DNA from: Atherinomorus stipes
Taxonomy: Eukaryota > Chordata > Actinopteri > Atheriniformes > Atherinidae
Reading direction: 5' to 3'
DNA: 64,000 bases
Assembly: GCA_023101725.1 (NCBI GenBank)
Contig: JALJCO010001097.1
Coordinates: 372,001 to 436,000, forward strand
In this document: piece after piece, positions 42,133 through 54,760 of the stretch
Layout: each line of letters starts with the position of its first letter
How positions within the stretch are numbered: position 1 is the stretch's first letter
Position numbers and translations under genes: made by a program
Notes under the pieces: model-generated
Told to the model about the DNA's origin: nothing
Database searches by the model: none
What the model saw: the letters and a program-made list of their open reading frames with translations, nothing else

Positions 42133-44719
42133 GAAAAGTTATTGTCTTGCAAAAGCAAAACTCTTTTGCACACCAACTTCTTCTAAATGTTTCCACCTGA
42201 AGCAGCATGAGTATTTCATCATCAAAGCTTCTAACACAAAAATAAACACAGTTCTTAATTTAGCAATTTTGCTCCAGGCTGTAAGTGGCTAAATAAAGCC
42301 CTTAGGGACAAACTCAACCAGGAGACCACGATGCTGCAACCATCCAGTCCTCCTACTGCCTGATGCCCACAAAGATGCCTCCTCCTGGGAAACTACTCCC
42401 ACTCTGCCTCCAGGCTGGAGTACATATGGAAAAAATGTGGAATATCAGTAGAGACGCTGAAAAAACTATGATAAAACAAACTTGGGTTTTGCATGCAGTA
42501 TGAACACTTTGGTAGATTACTGACTTTTTTTCTCTTGTCTTTTAAGTTAATTAATGACTTCTGGAGGACACACAGTTAGGACTAGCCATCAGCGAAGGCA
42601 CCCAGTGAAAACCTGAGCTGGGCAGCAGCCTGCATGCCGTTTATTTCCTTCAGTATCTGCCTCTAGCACACTCACACTCACCAGCCAACAGGCTCCTTCT
42701 GTTCTTTTATCATGCACACCAATGCTCACACATAGGAGTGCGATGGGAGTAAATGAGCACACACACATAAACACACACAGAGAAGATGAAAGGAACAGCA
42801 ACTGAGAGGAAAAATAAGAGAGGGAGAGACAGTGGAGATTGCAGCTTAACCTCCTGGCTCCACTGTAAAGCAGCACTCATTCTCAGGAGCCTCGCTGATA
42901 GCCATCTGTCTGGCAAAGGGAGACAGATTCACCTTCCTAACACACTCAAACACTCATTCCACAAACACAAGGGCAGGTGCTCTGAAACTAGCCTACACTC
43001 ACAGATAATAAGTAGATGAAGATATTTTGAGCGTGACTTTGGAGCTGTAGTTTTTGTTTAGCAGAAATGAGGGCTTAGATAATTCGTTATCTGCTAAATG
43101 AATCTCATGACTGCATGCTGCCAACTCTCCACATAGTTATTTTTCATTCTTGTTAGAAATGCAGTGTATGCGCACATAACTCAGATTAACATCTGTTTAA
43201 AATGAATGTGCAGCATTCAGGTATAAGGAAATCCTGAACAGAATCCAAACACTTTAGATTTCAGCTATAAATCTGATGCTTAGTCAATAGCTCCCTCTCA
43301 AGGTGATGGCTGAGCTAAAGAAAACCTTTGCTGTACCCACATCCTTCTCTCTCCTCTCCTCTTCCTTTCTCCAACCTGCCATCTTTTAAGCCCTTCTCTT
43401 AAAATATAAATTCCTCCCACTTTTTCACCTCTGCTGCAACTCCACAGCCCTCACCCCGCCTTTCCTCTGTGTCTTCACCACCCCTCGATCCATCTCTGTC
43501 CTACTGATCAATAATCAATCTGCAGGGGCCAGGGCCAGGGGCCCCATGCCATCTGTCACCATCGGGAAAGAAGGAGAGGGGAGCGTAAGAGAGAAGGAGA
43601 AAAACTGGGGAGAAGGAAGAGATAGAGCTCAATCTATCTCCATCTATCTCCATCCGTGGTCAGGTTCACTCTGCCGGTATAGATCATAATTTGGAGAGGT
43701 ATAATTGCTGGTCAGAGACTGTGGGTGGAAGCTAAAGGGGGAGGTGGGAAGAGGGGGGCATCAGCAATGATTCTAGAGCCTAGTCCTCCCAAACCTACCT
43801 CACCACTCTCCTGCCTGACCTAGTTTCCCTCTTTTTCTCCTCTTCATCTCCTCCTTGCTGTCTGCCCTTTTTCTCACTTCTCCTGCTTTCCTGACTTCAC
43901 TCAGTTCAATTTACAAAGATCCACAAACCACAACAACATAATTCATCACTGGTCTTTTCAACTCCATATTGCAGCGCCCTAAGTGGATGACCTCTTCCTT
44001 TTTGTTTGTATGCCTTAGGTTTTTTTTTTTTTTACCCCAGTCCTGTCAGAACAACAACACTAACATCATCTATGACATTCTACTGTACATTTATGGAGTA
44101 TTTTTCTGTTCGAAAAAGAAAATAATGTTCCTTCTCTCCTATAGGAGAGTGTCATACCATACTGCTAATGATAACCCTGGTAGATCTTTTGACATAGGCG
44201 GATAATGTAATGATAATACACATTTGCAACACGATGACATTGTTTAACTGCACCTCAACACATGCAGGACAGGCAAGCTCAGCTGAGAGAGTAAACAAGG
44301 AAACATGGTAAAGACAAGTCATGTTAAATAGGGCCGTGTAACATAAGAAAGATTTATTTCAGCTCCAAACAATCACAAAAAAGTGATATCAACAAAAAAA
44401 GATTAGTATGGAAATCTTTTTTTTTTTCCCTTATTAAGCTCTATTTTGTCACGTGTTCCAAACAACACGAGCATTTTTGCTCCTGGAAGTAGATCCTCCA
44501 CCATTGCTGCAACTCTAATCTGTCGCAGTATTTAGCAAACAGACCGCTCTAGCAACTCTTTAAAAAAAAAGAAGAAAAAAAAAAGCATCTAGCGACAAAT
44601 CTAGTGACTTTTTAGAGTGTGATTGGAGACTGATGATGTGCATGCCAGAGACTGTTAAAGAAAAGGGGGGACGAACATTCAGCTACATCACCCGCTGGTT
44701 TCTGCAGAGCTAAAAGTGA
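42133..44719. other. 2.6-kb stretch without recognised features
   Basis: Includes a CT-rich to GA-rich transition at 43340-43640 (purine tract 43565-43635) and A runs near 44560-44585. No coding exon recognised. Confidence 0.45.
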
Positions 44720-45190
44720 AGCCATTTGGGCGTTTCCATTGTTGCTATCTTAGCCATGTCATGTGTGTTGTCACTCCCGGAAATTACAAAAATGGGCAGA
44801 GCAGCTTCGGGGCAAATATTTGGCAGCCAACATACTTTGGGCTAAATTCTAACTGAATTAACTCGAAACTCGAAACTAACAGGAGCAAACGAAAATTTGC
44901 CCCCTAATTGGCAGGATAAAAGTAAGGCACGCTTGGACTTGCTGTTAGCTGGCTAAAAACCGCTGTTGTGCTATTCTGCTACAGACTGAGACCTTACCGA
45001 GAGCAAACAAGGAGCTAACTAGGTGCATCCAGTCTGCTGCCTGTCCATCAAAACGTCATGCCCCTAATTATGTGTGATTTCAAGATTAAATGACATCTAA
45101 ATAGATGAGTTATAAAAAAAGAAATCACCCCCATCATAGCTGACATGAAGGTTAACTTGTCCTATTAAACCTCAAATGATCTTTTGAACA
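44720..45190. repeat. Inverted partner of the 3730-4260 repeat
   Basis: Reverse-complement blocks of the first copy, for example AGAAATCACCCCCAT and AAGGTTAACTTG near 45120-45160, and TGTGTGTTGTCACTC near 44764. Followed by a poly(A) run at 45211-45231. Confidence 0.6.
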
Positions 45191-45704
45191 TGTCAAACAT
45201 GGAACGTGTTAAAAAAAAAAAAAAAAAAAAAGAACATGTTTATTTCTGCTGTAAAGTTGGCCTTTTTAACATGGGGGTCTATGGGGATTTGCTCTGTTTT
45301 TGCAGTCAGCCCCTAGCAGATGAAGAAAGAACTACAAATATTTAGCACTTTCCCAGATTTCGCCATTGGCCTCACAGTTGGCCACCGGAGGATGCCGCTT
45401 GGTGCGTGCACATATTTTCATAGCAATGTCTAAAACAGTCTCTGGAGGCCCAGTGTAGTGCCAAAATAAGCACCCCTAGCATGGAAGTTTCTCCTCGAGC
45501 AGATGTTCACTTCTGTTTGACCCAGACTGAAAACAAATTGCTCATGAGTGAAGTTGTCACTGTCTGATTCTGCCCTAGCCTTCAGTCAGATATTATGTCT
45601 ACAGTATGTAAACTGCAGTCACAAAAATGTAAAAGGTTTAAGTTTGAGGGGGCATTAGGGTTCTACGCGGTATTACAGCTCTTCTGAGGATTGCACTGTT
45701 TTCA

Positions 45705-45920
45705 ATGGAGATGTCTGATTTCTCCGGGTATGCTGGAGCCACTTCTCCAGTGTGGGGGACCCTGCCGCAGTGCTCTGATGACCACGGGCACTCCTGTTGC
45801 CTTTACTTTCCAGGTTTTCTCCAGCTCTTTCTTGAGCCCTTGGTATTTCTCCAGTTTCTAGTTTCCCTTTTTCGTTTCCCCTGCTGTCTATCCATGATCA
45901 CAATGTCCAGTTGGTTGGCC
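45705..45920 (-). pseudogene. LINE C-terminal fragment (RLE-type non-LTR element)
   Basis: On the minus strand the sequence reads EKLEKYQGLKKELEKTWKVK followed by ATGVPVVIRAL, matching a C-terminal segment I recall from teleost non-LTR retrotransposons with a restriction-like endonuclease (R2/R4/Dong-type). Further upstream, MANQLDIVM resembles the PDIV endonuclease motif in degraded form. Frames are interrupted and the reverse transcriptase is absent. The clade is an inference from memory. Confidence 0.55.
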
Positions 45921-45960
45921 ATTACAATTTTGTTTGTGTTGTTATCTGGAAGTCTTACTG

Positions 45961-46126
45961 TGACAGTGTGGGGTCCTGTCACTATGCCTACGATTGATCA
46001 TGCGTCCTGGCTACTTGGCCACAGGGATGTCCCATTGGCTGAATGGTCAGTGTGCATGACTTTCACCTGGGAGTCTGGGGATCAAATCCCACCTGGGCCA
46101 TCCATTGCATACCTTGCCACATTATC
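45961..46126 (+). repeat. tRNA-derived SINE-like unit
   Basis: A box TGGCTGAATGG (46036-46046) and B box GGATCAAATCC (46079-46089), with the flanking blocks TGGCCACAGGGATGTCCC and CTTGCCACATT found in the pair at 11.6 kb. It abuts the LINE fragment on its left and a MITE on its right. Confidence 0.7.
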
Positions 46127-46127
46127 C

Positions 46128-46637
46128 TAGGGACACACTGCATGCAGAAGTGTGCTGAAGCGCAGCATTTTCATTTCAGCACCCTTGTTAACAGACAATG
46201 TCGACCACATCAGGCACACAATGTGGAGTGATCGTTTCGGCTTCTGTTCTATTTTCTGCGTGAGCCGCGGCTGAATTTGTCAAGCCAGACAGGAAAACAA
46301 GCAGAAACACGAGACAAATCTATCAAAATAAACCTATTTTCAAAGTAAAACACCCAGATAAGCTTTAAAACCCGATCTCTTTTAAACAGATGTCAATCAT
46401 GTCTTCATCTTTATTGAAAATGCAAATGGACGGATTCACACACAGAAATGTCGGCTTTCTGCTTGTAAATAGTATGAAAGCAGAACAGGAGATGAACCCA
46501 TTGTGGAATTATCAGCTGTAGAAGTACAGCAGAGAAGCAGGACTGTGCACGTCCGATGTGGACAGAAAGAGGAGCGGTGTCGACCAGAAAATCGGTGCAC
46601 TGTGCTTCGGGTCACTTCCGCATGCAGAGTGTCCCTA
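46128..46637. mobile_element. MITE, 510 bp, TAGGGACAC ends
   Basis: Inverted ends TAGGGACACACTGCATGC and, on the right, GCATGCAGAGTGTCCCTA. Flanks share CATTA but not in register, so the target duplication is unresolved; hAT-like by end sequence. No coding. Confidence 0.75.
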
Positions 46638-47288
46638 GCATTAGGGTTTTAGCCCTCCCATTCTCCTCCACCATCTGAGGTGTTTTCCATTGTGACTTAT
46701 ATAGGGGTTTCCAGTCCATATTCTGCACAGATGTTTCTGTACACTACACTATATCTATTTGGTTATTGTAATTGTAAGTGATTGCCTCAAAGTGTTGCTC
46801 AACAAAATTTTAGTTCAGGAGCCTCATCATGCTTGTTTACTTGTTTTGTAAATTTTTTGTTAGTTTGTTTTTAAATTTCTGTTGAGCAACAAAATCAATG
46901 ACATTATGTTCATGAAATTTTTATTTATTACTTTTGTCAATTTCAACTTATTTCACTAGCAGCTGATTTCTTTCTGTCTTTAAAATGGAAGGGTATGTAA
47001 ACTTTCAAGCACAACTGTATACAGCTGATATTGCAAAAAGAAAAAAAAAAACTTATGTTACTTGTGAGAACAAATTTGATTTTCTAACAACCATAATTTT
47101 AGATGTTTAGCAAACAGTCTGAGGGTGGGAATCTCCACGGCCTCATGTTTCCATTGCCTGAGGCATTCAGTAAGCACTTCATCTCTTGGGGTGATCTTTC
47201 TGATGTATTTGTGGAGCTTGGATGTTTAATCTAGTGGCTCTGACGTTCACTAGTCTTCCACCTCACTCTTTTCACTTAGCATATGCAT
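46638..47288. other. Gene-free stretch, nothing recognised
   Basis: AT-rich, with an A run near 47040-47052. No feature recognised. Confidence 0.4.
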
Positions 47289-47560
47289 CCACTGGCCACT
47301 TTTTTAGGAACACCCGTCCAATGCAAATTTCTAATCAGCCAATCACATGGCAGCAACTCAATGCATTTAGGCATGTAGACATGGTCAAGACCATCTGCTG
47401 CAATTCAAACCGAGCATCAGAATGGGGGAGAAAGGTGATTTAAGTGACTTTGAACATGGCATGTTTGTTGGTGCCATACAGGCTGGTCTGAGTATTTCAG
47501 AAACTGGTGATCTACTGGAATTTTCCTGCACAACCATCGCTAGTGCAAATTTAAATTAGT
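47289..47560 (+). mobile_element. Tc1-like transposon 5' fragment
   Basis: The left terminal region (GGCCACTTTTTTAGGAACAC) is followed by CAGCCAATCACATGGCAGCA and the start of a transposase. The element stops at about 47560; the catalytic part and right end are absent. This family is abundant in teleosts (recalled). Confidence 0.7.
47422..47559 (+). pseudogene. Tc1-like transposase N-terminus, 45 aa
   Basis: Reads MGEKGDLSDFEHGMFVGAIQ then AGLSISETGDLLEFSCTTIA and stops. This is the first helix-turn-helix of a Tc1/mariner transposase, which binds the terminal repeats. The family protein is about 340 residues; the second DNA-binding domain and the DDE catalytic domain are missing. Confidence 0.7.
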
Positions 47561-48792
47561 TTAAATCTAGACCAAACATATTGTCACTCATTTGGATGCC
47601 ATCATTATGCAGGAATTTTTGTTTTATAAATCACAGGATATAACAGACTTAAAGTTATAACATGAGGCACCAAGTTTGAAGGACTCCCAAGCGCTAACAA
47701 TTCATCCTGAAGGGACGAAACTCATCAGAGTTCATACAGTAGTTATTAAATTTCATAATAGATTGCTGGAAAACACAGTTTTGTAGTTCACATCATCATG
47801 GCTTAAGCTTTACAATCAGTGAATTACAAATACTGTAAACTGCAAAGTAATGTAGGGAGTCCTCTCCTGAGCTGTACTCCTCAGTTCTGTTCACCATAAA
47901 TGCATCTTTATGTTTCTAAAGACCTCTCCATTATAAACTGAGTCCAAGATTCAAGGTTCAGCCTGATCTCATAGGTCTGACACTGAGTGGGTGTTGCAGG
48001 TGAAGGGTAATTCATGCTTCACTTATTGGTCCAGTCTGAGCTCCACAACAGTTACTCTGTCTCCTGGTGGAGAGTGAACTCCACCAAGTTGTTCCAACAT
48101 TGCTGTTAACCTTCACATCTACTGTCTTCACTTAAAGAAGCTGCAGGAAATTATGTGCTAATTTGAGACTATGACTCACTAGTGCAGTGTGTGTGACTGA
48201 GAGTGTGTTTATGTCTACAGGTATTGTAACTTAAATAAAGCACAAAGACTGAAACAGATACAGGAACTATTTAAGTGTGTGTCAGTGACAACATAAAAAC
48301 CATTGAAAGCTTCAGTGCATGTCAGAGTGGAATATTTAGAGCAGCATCAGGATTTGGGGTACCTCAAACTGTCACGGCTACGGAACTGAGCCATAGCATG
48401 TCCAAAACTGCAGAAGCACTCCATGGGCAGGATCTACTAAGATACAGATTTGCATGTAGTAATTTGCCCGTGCAATTTTGAATTTTACGCGAGGGGCTGA
48501 ACCACGGTTTGCAAGTGATTTACAAAGAATGATCAAGTAAATGACAGCGGGTGCAAACGTGATGAAACGCCCCTATATAAATGAGGGTTTTGCGTGTTTC
48601 AAGGTTTGCAACTTGGCGAATTGCGAGAGACATTGCAAAAGGAAATACCACTCACAGAGGGAGATATACGTGGAGGAGGGAAATGAAAATATAATTTAAA
48701 GTAAGTATGATAAATATAAAAATTTGAATAGTACAACAGGTATCCGTGCAGTCTCAAAAATGGACAATTTTATGGCAATAACACCACACACA

Positions 48793-48795
<3 letters not shown>
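47561..48795. other. Gene-free stretch; TATA-like motif at 48570
   Basis: No gene recognised. CCCCTATATAAATGAGG near 48571 resembles a TATA box, but no transcript or conserved exon follows. Confidence 0.35.
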
Positions 48796-48861
<66 letters not shown>

Positions 48862-48895
48862 TATATATATGTACACTGTATGTGTGTGTGTGTGG

Positions 48896-48926
<31 letters not shown>

Positions 48927-48936
48927 CACACATATA
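48796..48936. repeat. TA and TG microsatellite
   Basis: Long TA run (48797-48870), then TG-rich (48880-48908) and TA again. Confidence 0.95.
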
Positions 48937-49737
48937 TTTCCAAGATAAACAAAACTCGTAGACCTTTCTGTATATTCTGTGTCAAAATGTTTATTTTGAA
49001 GAAAACAGTGTTCAGTGATCTTTACATAAATTCTTCTGTTTGTGTGGTTTAACTGTCCAGATGGCCTGACTTTCTTTCAAGTCATAGGCAGCAAAAGAAA
49101 TACTGTTCAGTTTAATTAATCTGCCATCCCACTCAAGGTTACAGCTAAGGTGACAGGCGTACCACACGGTCAGACACAACGGAGCTGTCTACAACAGATC
49201 ACTTTAACAGTTACATTAAATTCTTTATGTATTTACTAGGTTTATATTTCAAGTTAATTGTTGCACTCTACACACAGCTCTCCTTGGCTGCTGGTGCTAC
49301 TGCCATGTGGTTATGTGCATGACAGCATATCATTAACTATAGGTTTTATTGATAATGCAATAACTAAGTTTTGTGCATATGGCACTTTGTTATATATATT
49401 TTTCCTTATTGTATTTTAAATAGGAATGGATGTAATTACAGCATATGTACCCTAAATAACAGCACTTTCTATGCAACAATCTTGGATGAACAATGTGTTC
49501 ATTGCAAACATTGTAAGCTTTAAGTGTGACCAATTGTTTTATTGATCACCCCTTTAATAAAAGCACTGGCGCAAAATAAGTATACCACTGCTGTGGGGGG
49601 CCCACCTACGGGTGTCGGTCTGTGGTGGTCATGGCCCTGATGAGCTATGGTGGGTGTCCCTTATTTTTTTTTGTTCTGAAAGGTGGCAACCCTAGCTGTC
49701 ACACACAGCTACAGTGTTTATGGCTTACAGTGTTGTG
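48937..49737. other. Gene-free stretch, nothing recognised
   Basis: AT-rich sequence without recognised features. Confidence 0.4.
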
Positions 49738-50121
49738 ATGCAGCTAGAGTTGTCACGATACCAAAATGAGTAACCACGATACTATACCAGACAAAGTATC
49801 ACGGTTCCGGGTAGTATCACGATACCGCACCCTTTTTAATTATTATTCCTTATATGAACTGCAATTTGTTTGTACAAGTTATACATACTTGTTACTTTTG
49901 CTGTTTGGTGCATAATAAACATAACACTTGTGAAGTAAGAATTAGACTGAAACAAATATGGTTATGAACAACATTTATCAAATACTTAAAAAAAAAAAAA
50001 ACAGATCCACTGATTGTTTGTCCAGTCAAATTTTGAGGTATTCTTTGAAGTAGAATAGAACTTGGGCAAAGGCATATCAAAGGCTACTTCATTGAACTGT
50101 AGCTCAGTTCTATAAAGACCC

Positions 50122-50189
50122 TTTCCAAAAAATTAGAATATCATGGAAAAGGTGTTTATTCTAATCTATTTTTTTGGAAAGGGTCTGTA
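50122..50189. repeat. Short foldback repeat, 68 bp
   Basis: GACCCTTTCCAAAAAATTAG is mirrored by a reverse-complement CTATTTTTTTGGAAAGGGTC. The core ATTAGAATATCATGGAAAAG resembles the terminus of a fish DNA transposon. It is nested in the element at 49744-51800. Confidence 0.75.
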
Positions 50190-50729
50190 AACTACGGAGG
50201 ACAAAATACAATAAACAGGAACTGGTTCCCTGTAATAACTAATGAAATAATATGTTTATGCATTTTCTAGGTGCCTTAAACTTTGACACCCTTTAACTCT
50301 TCATTCCTCAGCCTGTACACGGGGCATATAATGTAATTATAATATTATAGGCTATTAATATTAGCTAATGAGCAAATAAACAGGGCCTACTAATCTGGTA
50401 TTTGACATACAAGTCTGGGTGACGACACTGCAGGTGTTTTTTGAGGTTGGATGTGTTCCCTCCTTTGGCTCCTATAGCTTGGTGGCAGTAACCTGATTTA
50501 CATCATCTGGGTGCGTTCAACAAGTACACGCGGGGGCGTTCCCTTTCCTCACGCACTCCATCTGAGTAAGGCGACAGTTATAGGTGATTTCGTCTGGTTA
50601 GAGAATAATAGAGCCAATCACTAATCGCGGGTGGGACTTTTGAAGGATGGGCGGCGTTTTGGCCGGATGTGATGTAGAAGCACAGGCGACAGCAGTGTAG
50701 TCAGTCAGTTATTTCAGACAACAACAATC

Positions 50730-50903
50730 ATGGCGGCTTGCCGTAGGAATCAGAGCGACGAAATTGATTTGGCTATTTCCACTGTTTTATCAAATCTTCC
50801 AAATATATCTTCCTTGAAAGACGAACAGAGGACGGCTTTGAATGCGTTCGTTGGTGGTGATGATGTGCCGCCGCCGCCATGTTGTTTGACTGAAGCTTTT
50901 TGA
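50730..50903 (+). pseudogene. RecQ-helicase-like N-terminal fragment, 57 aa
   Basis: Starts MAACRRNQSDEIDLAISTVL after ACAACAATC and continues SNLPNISSLKDEQRTALNAF VGGDDV, then proline-rich sequence and a stop. The (S)LKDEQRTAL-x3-VGGDDV pattern matches the motif 0/Q-motif region just before Walker A in RecQ-type helicases. Walker A and everything after are missing. An open frame starting at ATG and ending soon after the motif suggests a captured first exon inside the transposon. Similarity was judged by eye from family knowledge. Confidence 0.5.
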
Positions 50904-51806
50904 GCTTGATAACATGTTTTGATAACTCGATCCTCTATGCGTGGTGGCTCTGGTGTCGCTCTGAGTTGCGTCACGGGTTGCGTCATTCGGTTCAACGTGA
51001 GTGGCTGAAGTAGCGTGTCAGTCAAGATGACGGACAGATCTTCTATCCAATCACATGCAAGAGTTTTAGAAAAAAAAAGACTAATTTGAAATGACATCGG
51101 GTTAACTCCCTCCCCAGATGGTATTGCAAATACCAGGTGGCGGGAGTCAGGTTATGGTGGCAGCGCCTGCACAGTGGACTGCTATCGTCTACTACTTTAC
51201 CGTCTGTGCCTTGTTTTAAGCCATAATAGTTTCAAATGTGACTTTTGGAGTTTGGTTTTTTTGAGCAAGATTTGCGGTGCCACTGGTGCCACTCCCGCCG
51301 CTGTCGCCGCGGCAGACTCGCCGTTCTCTGCCATGCCGAGTGTGTGCTTCGTGTTAGTGCTGCATGTGCACAACGAGACCGCTTGTTGTTTTGTTTTGTT
51401 TTTCGCCGATTTTTTTTTTTTTTTAAGAAGCGGAGCTGTCTTCATGGACTTCCTTCTTGCCGGTAGAAACATACGAACAGCCATCAGTTTACAGACGGGC
51501 GGATCCAACGTGCGTAAACAGCCTATCATATCCATGAACGTCACCAGTAAGCGGCAAACAGCCAATCATTCAGCAGCTGTTTGGTTAGGTTGCAGTAGCT
51601 GCCATGTGGGTTTGTTGACAGGGAGAAGCATGCAGTGAGAGAAGCAGGGAAGAGAGTAGAGACGGACGCTACTAGCTAAACTGGACCGGGTTGTAGTAAT
51701 CCACGGTAGTACCGTCGTGTATAAATTCTAGTATAGTAGGAACCGTTATGATCTGGTAGCGTGGGGTACCGTGGGTACCGTTGGTACCGTGCAACTCTAG
51801 ATGCAG

Positions 51807-52409
51807 CCGTGAGCCGTGATCTGATAGATGATGTTACAGTACCAGTCTCTTGATACAACACGGGAAGAATTTCTGCCACCTCGGTGGTTTAATCTGACAT
51901 AGTGACCATGGTGAAAGACTAAATAAATCATATAGTCTCAACCTGCACAAGTTGTACGAGAGGGTTTTCTGAAGACGTCACTCATGCTGTCCTATTATCA
52001 CCATTTTCAATTGTTTACATGCTTTAACATTTTAATTTTTGCAACCAAACAAATGCCAGGACTCAAACATTACATTTCCCCGACACTTTCCCTCATGACC
52101 TCATCTGCATTAAAAGTCAAGTCTTAGATGTAAACACACGTCTTCTCATAGTTCAATAATGCTTTTCCTGTGTTTTCTTGCCCCCTGGTTGCAGACGCAT
52201 CCTATCTGTGACGTTGCTCAGAAACCCATCTATACAGGAAGTGTTGGTCAACAAAAAAATAGATAATGAAGATGAATAAACATTGAGAATTTAACATTTA
52301 TTTTGAACATACTGTATGTCTATCTTGCTGAGTGTATGTGTGCTGAGTGTAAGTGCATCTTCATCTTTAATCCGTCATTGCTTAATATGGGCTCCAAACA
52401 CTTGGAAAT
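51807..52409. other. Gene-free stretch, nothing recognised
   Basis: No recognised coding region or repeat. Confidence 0.4.
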
Positions 52410-52618
52410 AGAGGTGTCAAAAGTAGAAGTAAAAGTAGTTTGAGAGTAGAAATCCTGCTATGTTTTTGGACCTGCCAGTACATTTAAAACAGGTGTTTTC
52501 ACTAACGAGCTCATCTATCCAGCAGAGGAGCTAATTAAACTCAGCTGGTTCAGTGTCTGGTTAGAAAAACTGATGGACAGGATTTCTACTTTATACTTAG
52601 CCTATTTTTGACACCTCT
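52410..52618. mobile_element. MITE, 209 bp, AGAGGTGTCA ends
   Basis: Inverted ends AGAGGTGTCAAAAGTAGAAG and, on the right, TTTTTGACACCTCT. The pair GTAGAAATCCTG / CAGGATTTCTAC extends the symmetry. No coding. Confidence 0.75.
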
Positions 52619-54589
52619 GCTTGGAAATTAAATGAAAAATACTTTATTTGTCCCAGAAATTATTCCAAGATATTACCAACAGAGGAAACACTAACATGAG
52701 GTTGAGAATGTACTGTCTCGTTTATTATACATTGAGTCAGAGACAAGACAGCTCCCGGCAGCACTTCCATCAGCTGCAGTACACACCCACAGCCAGCAAA
52801 TGGAACGCATGCTGACCGTCTTAAATAGGTCTCACATGTCTCAAAACATGGCGTCAATCGGCAGTTGTGTCTCATTGTCTCATGAAGCTTCTGTTTCACC
52901 ACCCCAGCATCCCCATACCTTCAACGAACAAGTGCAGTCTTTACTGCCCTACACTTTGGAAACTCGTAGGAGCCATTTGCGTTACAGCTGGCACAGCCAT
53001 ATTTGTTTTGGTCTGTAGACGCATCAGCATGCATATTTTGTGTCAATGTATTATTTGCGATGACATAATCAACTACGTCGACGCATCGTCCCAGCCTAAA
53101 TGAAAACAACTGCAAGAAGGAAACACTAAATAAATAAAAGCAAACTGCAGCAAGAAAATGCTGTATTAACTAAAACAACTGCGAGAAGGAAACGTTGCAT
53201 ATTCACTCACACAACATAAGTTCTTCGGGTTTCTAGAGCAAACCTGATTGTACAAAAATTTTATATGAAATAAGAACAAATAACCAGGAGGCCCAAACAC
53301 TCTTATTACTCTTCACTTACTGCAATGTTAAGTCAGTGGTAGAGCGTTTTTGTGGTCCATGCATGACTTTTTTTCTTTTCTTTAACAATAAAATAAAAGC
53401 AAGTGATAGGATATTTTTTAATGCAATTTTTTTTTTTTTTTACTTTTTTTTGCTTTTTTTATATAAATCTTTTGTAAATTCACTCAATTTAATGTGGTAC
53501 ATTTTCTCTCTAATAACCTGGGCTAATTCATTTTATGTGTTTACATAGTTTGGCAGCATTATCATAATTTCATTATTCTAATTTCCCCAATCTATGGTAA
53601 ACTATGAAACTTTTGCTGTCTCTTTCTGTCCTTTTGTGTGCACCGCAAATCCATCCATCATTCATTTAGTTCAGGGGATCCCAGGAGACATATCATAGTC
53701 AAGACATATAAAGCAGCTGTTCAGTTTTAATCATAAGAAAACAACAATGGTGAGAAGAAGAAGGCTACGTTTAAATTAACAGGGTTTTTTTCATGATAGC
53801 CTATTGTAAATGATAATGGCCAAATGTAAAAAGAAAAAGAAAAATAAAGCATATCTTGATGTAGTTTTGCCCCCTGTGCTCCTGTTGCACAAACTTGCCA
53901 CTGAAAATTCACTGCTGCTAGAAGCTCAGAGCACTTGCGTTGTGTGACATAGCATTTTTTCTAGCAGTCATTTTTGTTCATACAGTGTTTCCTTTTGGGA
54001 GTTGTTTTTGCTAAAGGTGTTATAAAACATGTTTCTTTCATCAATTTTTGCAATATTCTGCAAAATTGGGTTCACTACACCATGATTAATTGAAAGCTTT
54101 AAATATATAAATATTATTACACATCAGCTATGAAAGTTATGGGGCTGAAAAAACATCCACCAATCATCTCTGCATTCCTTAACTTTTTTATTTGTCTATT
54201 GGCCCGTCAATCACTTTTACTACTGTAGTGAGAGTGATTGACGGTCAGTTCAACGGGTAATAGGCGAGACTGATCAATGAGAGTGATTGATTGGTGAGAG
54301 TAATACTGTGACCCAGAAGCTGTGCGCACTCATCTGACGTTTACAGCAGGTAGCTAACATCATTGTGCTAGGAGTTAGCGACATTCAGACAACGACATTC
54401 CGTTTACTTGCGTTTGTGACATGATGGGAGAATCTGTAACTGCTGTCTGCTAAACACCGGAGTGGCTCATGCATGTTATTTTGTGGCCGGAGGAGGGAGC
54501 TGCTAGCAGGTTGGTCTTGCGCATTATTCAAAAACTTGCTAACAGTCTCTGCTTTCTGAAATGCCAAAACATCTTCTATAGCGCCTTTA
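52619..54589. other. Gene-free stretch with scattered minisatellite motif
   Basis: Motif units ACAACTGCAAGAAGGAAAC (53105-53123) and ACAACTGCGAGAAGGAAAC (53175-53193), and a weaker inverted unit at 53980-54010, relate to the tandem array at 54590-54760. T runs at 53428-53460. No gene recognised. Confidence 0.5.
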
Positions 54590-54760
54590 ATGCAGTGTTT
54601 CCTTCTTGCAGTTGTTTGCGATTATGCAGTTTTTTGTTGCAGTTGTTTTCATGTATGCAGAATTTCCTTTTTTGCAGTCATTTTCGTGTATGTAGCGTTT
54701 CCTTCTTGCAGTCATTTTTGTATACAACTTTGCAGTTGTTTTTGTATATGAAGCATGTTT
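54590..54760. repeat. Minisatellite, about 35-bp unit
   Basis: Four to five diverged units of GCAGTTGTTTTC(A/G)TGTATG plus AGTTTCCTTCTT. The inverted motif is scattered 0.6-1.5 kb upstream. Confidence 0.75.

Larger units (their letters stand above)
49744..51800. mobile_element. DNA transposon with CTAGAGTTG ends, 2.06 kb
   Basis: Inverted ends CTAGAGTTGTCACGATACC and, on the right, GGTACCGTGCAACTCTAG. Direct flanks ATGCAG (49738-49743 and 51801-51806) look like a target duplication. CACGATACC/ACGGTACC-type motifs repeat below both ends, like transposase binding sites. The centre carries a helicase-like leader (50730-50903) and a small foldback (50122-50189), but no transposase. Confidence 0.8.

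Noticed and set aside
47222..47443. 73-aa frame overlapping the Tc1 fragment
   Set aside because: It is out of frame with the recognisable transposase N-terminus at 47422-47559.
48571..48587. Host promoter with a TATA box
   Set aside because: An isolated TATA-like motif in AT-rich DNA with no downstream exon or conserved elements.
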